Shown here piece after piece: positions 1 to 8,212 of a DNA stretch of 17,920 bases. The stretch spans positions 1 to 17,920 of the forward strand of contig JASLDD010000251.1 of the NCBI GenBank assembly GCA_030151725.1, in the 5' to 3' direction. The position numbers were made by a program, and so were the translations under genes. The first letter of the stretch is position 1; every line of letters starts with the position of its first letter. The DNA comes from Solirubrobacteraceae bacterium (GTDB lineage: Bacteria; Actinomycetota; Thermoleophilia; Solirubrobacterales; Solirubrobacteraceae). A model generated the notes under the pieces. It did no database searches, had not been told where the DNA came from, and was given only the letters and a program-made list of their open reading frames with translations.

Positions 1-1696
1 AGATGATGTAGCCGTCGACCTTGGCCACGGCGTCGTCCTCGTCGTACATGTGCGGCTCGACGATCTCGACGAGCACCTCGTCGCCCTGGCGAAACGGCAG
101 CGCGCGCTCCTCGACCTCCTCGCGGGTGCCTTCGAAGGTGATCGCGAAGTGGTCGAGCGCGAGCCCTTCCGAGCCCTCGAACAGGAACGACTTGCCCGTC
201 TGCGCCTCCAGGGCATGCAGCACCCGCGAGTTGTGGCCTGTGAACTGGGTGCTCACACGGGGGTTGACCTGCACGAGGAACGCCTCTGCGTCGGGGTGCT
301 CGACCGCCACGTCTCGCAGCTTGCGCTCGAACTCGATCGCAATCGTTTCCTCCGAGCGGATCACGCCCTCGCCCTCGCACGTGGGACATGGGCGGCTCAT
401 GATCTCGCGCACGCCCTCTGTGACGTTCTGGCGAGTCATCTCCACCAGGCCCAGCTTCGAGATCTCCGCCGTGAACGTCTTCGTGCGGTCCTCGTCGAGG
501 GTCTTGCGCAGCGTCTTCATGACCGCGTCGCGGTTGCGCGCGCGGGCCATGTCGATGAAGTCGATCACGATGATGCCGCCGATGTCGCGCAGGCGTAGCT
601 GGTTGACGACCTCCTCGGCCGCCTCCAGGTTGGTCTTCGTGATCGTGTCCTCCAAGCCCGCGCCCTTGCCGCGGCCGATGAAGCTGCCGGAGTTGACGTC
701 GATGACAGTCAGCGCCTCCGCGTAGTCGATGATCAGATAGCCGCCGCTGGGCAGATCCACCCGGCGCGAGAGCACCCCTTCGATCGCCTTGTCCACGCCG
801 TAGTTCTCATACAGCGGCTCGTCCTGCTTCCACAGCTCCACCCGCTCCACCAGCTCGGGAGCCGTGCGCGTAAAGAACGACACCAGCCGGTGGTACTGCT
901 GCTCGTCATCCACGATCGCCCGCTCGAAGTGCGCCGAGAAGATGTCGCGCACCACCCGCACCGACAGGTCTGCCTCCTGGAAGACCAGGTCCGGGGCGAC
1001 CGTGTCCTCGACGCGTTTGACGAGCACCTCGTGCAGCTTGTGCAGGTACTTGAGCTCGCGTTCGAAGTCCTCGCGCTTGGCGCCGTGGGCGGCCGTGCGC
1101 ACGATCACGCCGCCACTGCCCAGCTCGAGGTTGGAGGTCTGACGGCGCAGTCGCTCGCGCTCCTTGTCCTCCAGGCGCCGCGACACGCCGATGCCCTCGC
1201 CCGTCGGCGCGTAGACCATGTAGCGGCCCGCGATCGTGAGCTCCATCGACAGGCGCGCGCCCTTCGTCTTCAGCGGGTCCTTGACGACCTGCACCACGAT
1301 CTCCTGCCCGGGGCTGAGCAGATCGGAGATCTTGCGCCCGCCACCTCCGCCACGGCCGCGCTTGGGGGTCTCGACGCCCGGGAGCACGATCTCATCGACG
1401 TGCAGGAAGCCGTTCTTCTCGAGGCCGATGTCGACGAATGCCGCCTCCAGGCCGGGCAGGACGTTGTCGACCTTGCCCTTGTAGATGTTGCCCACGATCG
1501 AGCGCCCGCCGCGGCGCTCTATGTAGAGCTCAGCGACCCTGTAGCCGGCCTCCGGAGCGCCGCTGCCGCGCTTGCGACCGCTGGCCGCCTTCTGCGCAGT
1601 TGAGGAAGAGCGCGAGGCTGCGGGCGTTCCGCTGGCCTCCAGAAGCGCCACGCGCGTCTCCGCGCGGTCGACGCTGACAAGCACTTGCTTTTTCAA
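1..1696 (-). CDS. rng: Rne/Rng family ribonuclease E/G (3' end outside window)
   Basis: Endoribonuclease of the RNase E/G family, which cuts single-stranded AU-rich RNA during mRNA decay and rRNA/tRNA maturation. About 565 residues are visible. An S1 RNA-binding domain spans roughly residues 51-155 (IYKGKVDNVLPGLEAAFVDIG around 71-91). The two catalytic aspartates sit in VIDVNSGSF (D333) and VIDFIDM (D379). The zinc-link CPTC lies at 437-440. The last visible part, ending KVDGYII, resembles the usual C-terminal portion, so little is missing. The frame has no ATG upstream. The best start is TTG at 1696 (MKKQVLVSVDR); GTG at 1684 is possible, and neither has a strong Shine-Dalgarno site. An extra Ser/Ala/Arg-rich stretch (about 24-50) interrupts the N-terminal region compared with E. 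coli RNase E. It lies 145 bp downstream of rodA, last in the visible rod-shape cluster. Family is certain; RNase E versus G naming is not. Confidence 0.93.
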   Translation of the reverse strand, partial: MKKQVLVSVDRAETRVALLEASGTPAASRSSSTAQKAASGRKRGSGAPEAGYRVAELYIERRGGRSIVGNIYKGKVDNVLPGLEAAFVDIGLEKNGFLHVDEIVLPGVETPKRGRGGGGGRKISDLLSPGQEIVVQVVKDPLKTKGARLSMELTIAGRYMVYAPTGEGIGVSRRLEDKERERLRRQTSNLELGSGGVIVRTAAHGAKREDFERELKYLHKLHEVLVKRVEDTVAPDLVFQEADLSVRVVRDIFSAHFERAIVDDEQQYHRLVSFFTRTAPELVERVELWKQDEPLYENYGVDKAIEGVLSRRVDLPSGGYLIIDYAEALTVIDVNSGSFIGRGKGAGLEDTITKTNLEAAEEVVNQLRLRDIGGIIVIDFIDMARARNRDAVMKTLRKTLDEDRTKTFTAEISKLGLVEMTRQNVTEGVREIMSRPCPTCEGEGVIRSEETIAIEFERKLRDVAVEHPDAEAFLVQVNPRVSTQFTGHNSRVLHALEAQTGKSFLFEGSEGLALDHFAITFEGTREEVEERALPFRQGDEVLVEIVEPHMYDEDDAVAKVDGYII

Positions 1697-1841
1697 TTTG
1701 ATCCAGTCTTTCGATGTAGAAATGGGCCGAGCCGATTTCGGGGGGCCGTGTTGAACGGCACCGATCCATCGTGCGCCGCTGCTGGGCGCGCCGCCCCTGG
1801 GGGCTGATGGTCTGGTGGGGATGCTCGGCGGACATTGGTGT

Positions 1842-3053
1842 CTAGTAGCGCAGAACGCGGCCCTTGAGCGCTGCCGAGGCGCGCGCCTGCACATAGATCG
1901 ATTGCAACAGGCCAACTGCCAACAGGGTTGTGATCACAGATGAGCCGCCATAGCTCATGAGCGGAAGCGTGACACCGGTGATGGGCATGATCCCAATTGT
2001 CATCCCTACGTTGACGAAGACCTGGAACATGAGCATAGCCGCTACTCCGGCCGCAATCAGCGAGCCAAACAGGTCCTTGGCCATGACCAGCACCCGCAGC
2101 GCGCGGTATATGAGCAGCCCGTACAACAACAGCACGAGCCCCGCCCCCACAAAGCCATAGCGTTCGCCCACCGCCGCAAACACGAAATCGGTGTGGCTCT
2201 CGGGCACGAAGTGCAGCGGAACCTGGCTCCCGCGCGAGCCACGGCCGGTCTTCTGACCCGATCCAATCGCGATCTTTGACTCCTGTTGCTGGTAGGTGGG
2301 TTCCGGTTCGGTGCTGCCCTTCTTGTGGGGTGTCGAAGTTGGGTGCAGGAAGGCTGTCAGGCGTTCTGTCTGGTAGGGCTTGAGCACGTGGATGCCCGCT
2401 GCCGGTGCTGCCACGAGGACGAATGCCGCCGACACGATCACCAGCGCGGCGAGTGCTGCGAGGTGTCGCCAGGAGGCTCCCGCGATGAACAGCAGCATGT
2501 AGGCGATCACCATGTAGACCATCCCCGAGCCGAGATCCGGCTGCGCGATCACGAGCATCGCCGGTATCAGCGCGGCGATCATCAGGCGGATCGTGGTGTC
2601 GCGCTGGCGCAGCTCCCGCGCCCGGTCAACCAACAGCGCCGACAGCGCCACGATCAGCAGCACCTTGCCAAGCTCGGAAGCCTGGAACGAGAACAGCGGC
2701 AGGTTGATCGCCCGCACGGAGCCTTTGGCGGCGTGCCCCAGCCCGAGGACCGCCAGGATCGTGAGCAGCAGAACCGCGTAGATCCCGTTTTTGAACTGGC
2801 GCAGGCGCGCGTAGTCGATACGTGAGACAACGAACATCGCCACCACGCCCACCCCCAGATAGACCCCCTGGCGCACCACGTAGTAATGGGGGTCGCCCTG
2901 GATCAAGTTCTTGGTGGCATCTTTGAGCGTCACGATCGAGCAGGCCGCCAGCGCGAGCACCGCGAGCGTGAGCAGCGGATCGAACGGCAACTGCAGCGAC
3001 CGTGGCGCCTCCACGCCGGCGTCGCTGGGCGGCTGAATTGGGCTCAGCGGCAT
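1842..3053 (-). CDS. rodA: RodA, SEDS-family peptidoglycan glycosyltransferase
   Basis: Polytopic membrane enzyme that polymerises lipid II during cell elongation, working with the PBP2 encoded just upstream. At 403 aa it has the usual family length, with about ten hydrophobic segments. Family signatures are FQASELGK (about 123-130, including the conserved membrane Glu), SKIAIGSG (259-266), the HTDFVF loop (287-292, which probably carries the catalytic Asp) and the C-terminal ITGVTLPLMSYGGSS block (358-372). The extracytoplasmic loop before SKIAIGSG has a charged stretch (HKKGSTEPEPTYQQQ, 243-257) slightly longer than in E. coli. The ATG at 3053 follows the mrdA stop by 13 bp and has a GAAGGG-like ribosome site about 9 nt upstream, fitting co-translation with mrdA. 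RodA is preferred over FtsW because of the mre/mrdA context. Confidence 0.97.
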   Translation of the reverse strand: MPLSPIQPPSDAGVEAPRSLQLPFDPLLTLAVLALAACSIVTLKDATKNLIQGDPHYYVVRQGVYLGVGVVAMFVVSRIDYARLRQFKNGIYAVLLLTILAVLGLGHAAKGSVRAINLPLFSFQASELGKVLLIVALSALLVDRARELRQRDTTIRLMIAALIPAMLVIAQPDLGSGMVYMVIAYMLLFIAGASWRHLAALAALVIVSAAFVLVAAPAAGIHVLKPYQTERLTAFLHPTSTPHKKGSTEPEPTYQQQESKIAIGSGQKTGRGSRGSQVPLHFVPESHTDFVFAAVGERYGFVGAGLVLLLYGLLIYRALRVLVMAKDLFGSLIAAGVAAMLMFQVFVNVGMTIGIMPITGVTLPLMSYGGSSVITTLLAVGLLQSIYVQARASAALKGRVLRY

Positions 3054-3066
3054 GACGTTCGACCCT

Positions 3067-5250
3067 TCACAGCGTCTTTGAGCTTCCCGCCACGAACTTC
3101 GCTGTCTTGCCGAACCACTTGGATGCGATCAAGCGCGCAATCGGGGCCGCTGTTTCGGCGCCGAAGCCACCCTGCTCGACGGTCACCGCGATCACAATCG
3201 GGTGGTTGGGGTCGCCGATGTAGCACATGTACCAGGACTGGTCTTCTTCAAAGCCGTGCTGCGCAGTCCCCGTCTTTCCGAACACAGGGTGCTGGCTCTG
3301 GTCCCACCCGGCCCACACTTCCGCCGAGGTGCCGCCCGGCTGGCTTGCCGCCTCGTGCAGCCCTTCCATCACGAGGCCCACGTCGGTCGGGTTCAGGTGC
3401 ACATGCCGGCGTGCCGGGAAGCTCAGCGTCTGCAGCAGGCTGCCGTTGGCTTCGTCGATCTCCTTGCCAAGATGCGGCCTGACGACCGTGCCTACGCCGT
3501 CGTGGTTGTAGGCGTTGGCGATCGTCGAGTAGGCGACCGCCATCTGCAGAGGATCCGTCAGCAGATCCCCCTGCCCGACCGCCAGGTGCATGTTGTCGCC
3601 GACAGTCCACGGACGCGGTTCGCTGACGATGCCGCACGATGAGACGTGCGTGCGCTTGCGGCATGCCAGCTCGAGCTTGTTCTCGCGTTCACGCCACTTG
3701 GCGTCAGGAACCACGCCATGGAACTCGCTGGGCAGATCGATTTCTGTCGGCTCCCCCACGCCCAGTTCGAGGGCCTTCTTCTGGATCACGCGCCCGCGCG
3801 CATTGGCGCGACGGCCGACTTCGAAGAAGTAGGTGTCCGAGGAGACCTTCAGCGCCTGCACCAGGCCCACAGCGCCGAATTCGGCGTGGCCGGCGTTGCA
3901 GAACTGCTCGCCGCCCACCGTGATGCACTGCCCGGCGCCGAGTCCTTCATTGGGCGTGATGATGCCCGCTTCAAGCGCCGCAAGGGCTGTTATCGGCTTG
4001 AACGTCGAGCCTGTGGGATAGGTGCCGTTCACGGCTCGATCGTCCAGTGGATCCCCGGTCGAGCTCCCCGTCAGGCTGGAATATTCGGCATTGGTGAGTG
4101 GTTTGGCGAACTTGTTGGGATCGACGCTCGGATAGGAGCCAATGGAGAGCACTTCCCCGTTGCGCGGGTCCATCGCCACGAACGCGCCCGCCGTGGCCGG
4201 TTTGCCACCGGCCCGCGCCTCATCGATCCCCATGCGCAGGGCTTTTTCGCTTGCCTGCTGGAGACCCAGGTTGAGCGTGAGCTTCATGCTGCGCCCCGTT
4301 TGGGGAGGCGTTTCTTCGAGGTTGGCCGGGACCGGTTCGCCGGCCGCGTTGACCTCCACGCGTTCCACGCCTGTGGTCCCACGCAGATAGTGGTCGTAGT
4401 AGAACTCGAGCCCTTCCTGGCCCACCACCGTGCCGGGCAGCACGCTGCGAAAGCCCGACAGCTTCAACTCGGCTTCTGAGACCTGCCCCACGTGCCCCAG
4501 AACCTGCGCCGCCATTTCCCCATATGGGTAGGCGCGCAGCGAGATCGGGCGCTGGAGGACGCCGTGGAATTCGTTTTGGCGCTCGCCGAGCACCGTCAGC
4601 GCGCCAGCTCCAGCGTCTGTCTTGACGGTCACATTGGCGTACGGCGTCGCCGTCATGCCCTGGACGACCCTGTCGTCGATCCCGCGAGCGCTGATGTCGA
4701 TCACGCGTCCCAGGCGAGTGAACAGGCTGCGCGCCGTATGCGCCGAGACCGGCAGCGGCGGAATCGCCACCTTGGGCACATGTGCCGCCCGTTCCAGGTG
4801 GCGTTTCTCGTCCCGCTGCGAGCGAGTGGCCTTACGGTCGGCGCTTTTGAGCACCCGGTCGTAGCGCAGCAGTGCTTCAAGCGCGGGCAGGTGCGCCGCT
4901 TCCACCGTCGCGAGACGTTTCTCGTAGGTCGCCACCTGTGCGCTGACGGCAGCAGGCATCTCGCTGGGCACGATCTCAACAGCGTTGCTCGTCACGCTGG
5001 TCACGATCGGGCGCCCGTCGCGGTCGAGGATCTCCCCCCGTGGCGCCGCTATCGGCAGTTTGCGCACGCGGTTGGCATTCGCCTGCTGCACGTAGCGTTC
5101 CCCTGAGAGCACCTGCAGGTACCACAGGCGGAAGAAAATGATGCCAAACATCAGCATCGCCGCCCCGCCGATGATCGCCACGCGCAGCGCGAGCTGCGGC
5201 GAGACCGGCACCCGAGGATCGCTGGGACGAGCCCGCTCCGCAGAGCTCAT
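3067..5250 (-). CDS. mrdA: Penicillin-binding protein 2 (class B, elongasome transpeptidase)
   Basis: D,D-transpeptidase that cross-links peptidoglycan on the lateral wall; partner of RodA. One N-terminal membrane anchor (about 21-45) precedes the class B dimerisation/pedestal region with RGEILDRDGRPI (71-82) and a C-terminal transpeptidase domain. Catalytic motifs are STFK (S415-K418), SSD (470-472, the SxN-equivalent) and KTG (659-661). At 727 aa it is about 95 residues longer than E. coli PBP2 (633). Much of the excess is a charged segment at about 105-170 in the pedestal region. Two cysteine pairs with the same CX8C spacing (C442/C451 and C530/C539) lie in the extracytoplasmic domain and could form disulfides. 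The ATG at 5250 has only a weak purine-rich site upstream and follows a 169-bp structured gap after mreD. Confidence 0.97.
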   Translation of the reverse strand: MSSAERARPSDPRVPVSPQLALRVAIIGGAAMLMFGIIFFRLWYLQVLSGERYVQQANANRVRKLPIAAPRGEILDRDGRPIVTSVTSNAVEIVPSEMPAAVSAQVATYEKRLATVEAAHLPALEALLRYDRVLKSADRKATRSQRDEKRHLERAAHVPKVAIPPLPVSAHTARSLFTRLGRVIDISARGIDDRVVQGMTATPYANVTVKTDAGAGALTVLGERQNEFHGVLQRPISLRAYPYGEMAAQVLGHVGQVSEAELKLSGFRSVLPGTVVGQEGLEFYYDHYLRGTTGVERVEVNAAGEPVPANLEETPPQTGRSMKLTLNLGLQQASEKALRMGIDEARAGGKPATAGAFVAMDPRNGEVLSIGSYPSVDPNKFAKPLTNAEYSSLTGSSTGDPLDDRAVNGTYPTGSTFKPITALAALEAGIITPNEGLGAGQCITVGGEQFCNAGHAEFGAVGLVQALKVSSDTYFFEVGRRANARGRVIQKKALELGVGEPTEIDLPSEFHGVVPDAKWRERENKLELACRKRTHVSSCGIVSEPRPWTVGDNMHLAVGQGDLLTDPLQMAVAYSTIANAYNHDGVGTVVRPHLGKEIDEANGSLLQTLSFPARRHVHLNPTDVGLVMEGLHEAASQPGGTSAEVWAGWDQSQHPVFGKTGTAQHGFEEDQSWYMCYIGDPNHPIVIAVTVEQGGFGAETAAPIARLIASKWFGKTAKFVAGSSKTL

Positions 5251-5269
5251 CTGAGTAGCCCACTTCCGC

Positions 5270-5419
5270 TTCCACGGCCACGCAGGGCAAGCCGGTCAAG
5301 GACGCAGCGAGCGAAGTATGCTGGCCGAAACGGGGATGCGAGCGAAGCGAGTGTCTCCCGGCTTCGGTACACGAGCGAACGAGGACGCAGATCCGGCGCC
5401 GCCATGCGTGGCCGTGGAA
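5270..5419 (-). repeat. Inverted-repeat element filling the mreD-mrdA gap (copy A)
   Basis: Arms at 5270-5288 and 5401-5419 are complementary at 18 of 19 positions and begin directly after the mreD stop codon. Inside is a second imperfect stem (5325-5336 with 5356-5367, 10 of 12 pairs). The 10-mer gcgagcgaag occurs at 5307 and 5338, with a related copy at 5371. Blocks 5285-5322 and 5372-5390 match the clpP-clpX gap. No ORF is evident here. In the transcript it would fold between two translated genes, ending about 19 nt before the mrdA ATG. It could be a dispersed palindromic repeat, an RNase processing site or a partial terminator; the function is not known to me. Confidence 0.7.
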
Positions 5420-5992
5420 TCATGCTTTGGAGAGGGGGCTGAGGCCCCCAGTCGTATACGCCCGCCTGCGCCTCCTGCGCGGGTCCTCCGGCAGCGCGCC
5501 AACGAGGGCGCGGCGCACGAGCACCCACATCGGCAGCGCGACGATCGTGTTGACGATCACCCCCACCAGGATCTGGCGCAGCAGCTCGAGGCTCACCGGC
5601 GCATCGACGCCGAGCATGAACTCCATCACCGAGTACCCCACCAGCGATGCCGCCGAGACGCCCGCGCCGAGCAGCAGCGGAACGAGCGCGCCCTGCGGGT
5701 CGCGCAGCTCGCGCAGGCGCCCACACCAATATCCGATGAGCGTGAAGATCAGCGATGTCAGGCCCAGCGTCTGAAACAGTGCCAGGTCGACGAACAGCCC
5801 GATCGCGAAGCCGCTGGCCGCTCCCAGCGTCGAGCCGCACAGGAGGCCCACAAATGCCACCAGCAGCGGCGACAGGTCCGCGCTGACCCCGAACACGGGG
5901 ACCTCCGAGACGACCCCGATCTGGAAGAACACAACCACCAACGCCAGAGCGGCAATCCGCGCATACAGCGCGGCGGGGCTCGAGTTGCTCAT
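5420..5992 (-). CDS. mreD: Rod shape-determining protein MreD
   Basis: Small integral membrane protein of the elongasome that interacts with MreC and PBP2. At 190 aa it is close to the usual family length (about 160-190), with five or six hydrophobic segments and few charged residues until the Arg-rich C-terminus (PRRRRRRAY near 173-181). MreD is poorly conserved in sequence, so the assignment rests on size, hydrophobicity and position between mreC and mrdA. Its ATG overlaps the mreC stop (ATGA at 5989-5992), so translation is probably coupled. Confidence 0.93.
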   Translation of the reverse strand: MSNSSPAALYARIAALALVVVFFQIGVVSEVPVFGVSADLSPLLVAFVGLLCGSTLGAASGFAIGLFVDLALFQTLGLTSLIFTLIGYWCGRLRELRDPQGALVPLLLGAGVSAASLVGYSVMEFMLGVDAPVSLELLRQILVGVIVNTIVALPMWVLVRRALVGALPEDPRRRRRRAYTTGGLSPLSKA

Positions 5993-6936
5993 CCTTCAGA
6001 GCCCGTCGAGGCGAGCTGTTCGCTGCCCGTGCCAGTGCCGCTGAGCTGACCCGCAGGCAGGCTTGTCGCGACGCGGCTGATGTTCGACGCCTTGGTCCCC
6101 GATCCACTGGTCAGAACCTGCACGATGTCGAGATTGTGCAGGTTGACCGCCGGGCTGACATTCACGGACTTGTAGGCGCTTTCTTCGCCCACCGAGGTGA
6201 CCTGGCCGATCGTGATCCCGGGTGGGTACAGAGAGGCGTCGGGGCCAACCGTGCCGGAGGTGTAAACCCATTCACCCTTCACCGGCTGGGAGTTCGCGGG
6301 CAGGTATTCCATCAGCAGGTCGTTTGGTTCGCCGACCTTCGGGCGCACAATCCCGGTCGCGTTACCCGTGCCAATCCGCGCCGAGACGCCCATCGAGCTG
6401 TCTGTGATGAGGTCCACCTGCGCGCCGTCGCCGACCACGCTTGCCACCTTCCCCACGAGGCCTTCGCCGTTGATGACCGGATCGTTGACTTTGATGCCCG
6501 CGTTCGTGCCCTTGTCGATGTCAACCGTCGAGTACCAGATGTTGGGCGTCACGACCACGACCGTCGCGGTCACCGGGTGATAGCTGTTGACCGTGAGCTG
6601 GTCGAGCTTGTAGAGGGCGATCAGCTGGCGATAGGTGCGTTTTTCGGACGCATCGGAGGCCAGCTGGGAGCGCAGCGCATTGTTCTGCTTGCGCAGTTCG
6701 TTGCGTTGGCTTTTCGCATGCAGCGTGTCGCCGAACCAGCCGAACAGGTCGCGGACCGGCTTCAGCGCCTTGTTGGCGCCGTCCTGGATTGGGGAGACCA
6801 CCGTCAGGAAGGCGCGCTGCACGCCATGCAGGCGTCCACTCGGAGCCTCGCCGAAGTAGGCCGTCAGTAGCAGCAGGGACAGCACGACGAGCAGCACAAG
6901 AACTGCACGCCTACGCCTGACCGTCTTGTCATACAC
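5989..6936 (-). CDS. mreC: Rod shape-determining protein MreC
   Basis: Elongasome protein with a single membrane anchor that links the MreB filament to PBP2 in the periplasm/exoplasm. After a short Arg-rich cytoplasmic tail there is one helix (about 11-28), then a coiled coil (about 72-110, with QRNELRKQNNALRSQL) and the MreC beta domain (about 120-265; VNDPVINGEGLVGKV and YPPGITIGQV are typical). The last 50 residues are Ser/Thr/Gly-rich and probably disordered. Two starts are possible: GTG at 6936 (chosen) or TTG at 6939. A GGAAGG site at 6946-6951 is 9 nt from the GTG and 6 nt from the TTG. Length is 315 or 316 aa. The stop overlaps the mreD start. Confidence 0.95.
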   Translation of the reverse strand: MYDKTVRRRRAVLVLLVVLSLLLLTAYFGEAPSGRLHGVQRAFLTVVSPIQDGANKALKPVRDLFGWFGDTLHAKSQRNELRKQNNALRSQLASDASEKRTYRQLIALYKLDQLTVNSYHPVTATVVVVTPNIWYSTVDIDKGTNAGIKVNDPVINGEGLVGKVASVVGDGAQVDLITDSSMGVSARIGTGNATGIVRPKVGEPNDLLMEYLPANSQPVKGEWVYTSGTVGPDASLYPPGITIGQVTSVGEESAYKSVNVSPAVNLHNLDIVQVLTSGSGTKASNISRVATSLPAGQLSGTGTGSEQLASTGSEG

Positions 6937-7016
6937 CAATAACTACCTTCCGAAGCGTTCACGCGACAGAGTACCCCCGCTACGAGCAGACCGTGACACA
7001 CATCGTGCGTGTGCTG

Positions 7017-8063
7017 CTACCGGCGACGGCGGTTGCGCGATGTCCGATTGGAGCGATGGATGGCCTCGAACTCCTCGAGCGAGCGGCCCGAGCCGACCGC
7101 CACGCACGTAAGCGGCGACTCCGCCAGGTGCGCGGGCATCTGCGTCTCCTCGCGCAGACGCACGTCGAGTCCCTGTAGCAGCGAGCCGCCTCCCGCGAGC
7201 ATGATCCCCCGGTCCATGATGTCCGAGGCGAGCTCCGGCGGGGTGCGATCGAGGGTCTCCTTGACCGCATCGATGATCTGGCTGAGCGGCTCCTCCAGTG
7301 CCTGGCGGATCTCCTCGCTCGTCAGCACAACCGTCTTGGGCAGTCCAGCGACCATGTCGCGCCCGCGGATCTCAGCCTGGAGCTCCTCGCTCATCGGGCA
7401 CGCAGAGCCGATCTCGAGCTTGAGCTCCTCGGCTGTCTGCTGACCGATGAGCAGCTTGTACTCTTTCTTTGCGTAGTTGATGATCGCCTCGTCCATCTCA
7501 TCGCCCCCCACGCGAATCGACTGCGACACCACGATCCCGCCGAGCGAGATCACAGCGACCTCAGAGGTTCCTCCACCGATGTCCACGACCATCGAGCCCG
7601 TCGGCTCACCCACCGGCAGCCCCGCGCCGATCGCTGCGGCCATCGGCTCCTCGATCAGATAGGCCGTCCGCGCGCCCGCCGACAGGCACGCCTCCTCGAC
7701 CGCACGCTTCTCCACGCCGGTTACTCCAGAGGGCACACACACGACCACCCGCGGGTGCGCCCAGCGGTTCTGATGGACCTTCTGGATGAAGTGGCGCAGC
7801 ATCTGCTCCGTCACGTCGAAGTCCGCGATCACCCCGTCCTTGAGCGGGCGAATCGCCTGGATCGTGCCTGGCGTGCGCCCCAGCATGCGCTTTGCCTCGA
7901 TCCCAACGGCGTGCACTTCGCCGGTACGCGAGTCGATCGCCACCACGCTTGGCTCCGACAGCACGATGCCGCGACCGCGCACGTAGACCAGTGTGTTGGC
8001 AGTGCCCAGGTCGACCGCCATATCGCGACCGCCGAATCCTGTCAGATAGCTGAAGATGCCCAT
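7017..8063 (-). CDS. mreB: Rod shape-determining protein MreB (actin-like ATPase)
   Basis: Bacterial actin homologue that polymerises under the membrane and directs the elongation machinery. At 348 aa it has the usual family length. Nucleotide-binding signatures are DLGTANT (18-24, phosphate 1), VDIGGGTSEVAV (160-171, phosphate 2) and GGGSLL (291-296, adenosine). The N-terminal residues before DLGTANT (MGIFSYLTGF) are hydrophobic, as in other MreB proteins where they help membrane binding, which supports the ATG at 8063. No purine-rich Shine-Dalgarno is seen; the 20 nt before the ATG in the transcript are pyrimidine-rich (CCCCTTTCTCTCTC). The 149-bp gap upstream holds a strong hairpin. First of the five rod-shape genes. 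Confidence 0.98.
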   Translation of the reverse strand: MGIFSYLTGFGGRDMAVDLGTANTLVYVRGRGIVLSEPSVVAIDSRTGEVHAVGIEAKRMLGRTPGTIQAIRPLKDGVIADFDVTEQMLRHFIQKVHQNRWAHPRVVVCVPSGVTGVEKRAVEEACLSAGARTAYLIEEPMAAAIGAGLPVGEPTGSMVVDIGGGTSEVAVISLGGIVVSQSIRVGGDEMDEAIINYAKKEYKLLIGQQTAEELKLEIGSACPMSEELQAEIRGRDMVAGLPKTVVLTSEEIRQALEEPLSQIIDAVKETLDRTPPELASDIMDRGIMLAGGGSLLQGLDVRLREETQMPAHLAESPLTCVAVGSGRSLEEFEAIHRSNRTSRNRRRR

Positions 8064-8097
8064 ATATAGAGAGAGAAAGGGGCGCGCTTATTCCGCT

Positions 8098-8134
8098 CTG
8101 GCGCCGCTGCAACGCGTGGGCGTTCGGCGGCCAG
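8098..8134 (-). other. Imperfect hairpin in the maf-mreB intergenic leader
   Basis: Positions 8098-8106 pair with 8125-8134 (one bulged base at 8129). The inner AACGC at 8111-8115 pairs perfectly with GCGTT at 8120-8124 around a 4-nt loop; ctgc at 8107-8110 is bulged. This gives about 14 base pairs, mostly GC. No T-run follows on the minus strand, so it is not a classical intrinsic terminator. It could be an attenuator, a processing site or a stabilising structure in the mreB leader. Confidence 0.45.
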
Positions 8135-8212
8135 CGCTCATGGGGGCGCACCCGAGGGGCAGTGTAGCGAACGTACCTCCGCAGACGTGCAGGTTGCCAG
8201 CGGTTTTGCAGG

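Noticed and set aside
1745..1759. Small gccgt/acggc hairpin before the RNase gene
   Set aside because: A 5-bp stem without a T-run is expected by chance in GC-rich DNA.
1530..1835. A 101-aa minus-strand ORF overlapping the RNase start and the rodA-RNase gap
   Set aside because: It is out of frame with the RNase gene for more than half of its length and has no recognisable features.
3646..4479. A 277-aa plus-strand ORF opposite mrdA
   Set aside because: It lies fully antisense to the clear PBP2 gene, is Arg/His-rich with no motif, and is the kind of shadow frame expected in GC-rich coding DNA.
6991..7012. Short cacac/gtgtg hairpin between mreB and mreC
   Set aside because: Only about five base pairs with no T-run, and the genes are evidently co-transcribed, so it is not a convincing terminator.
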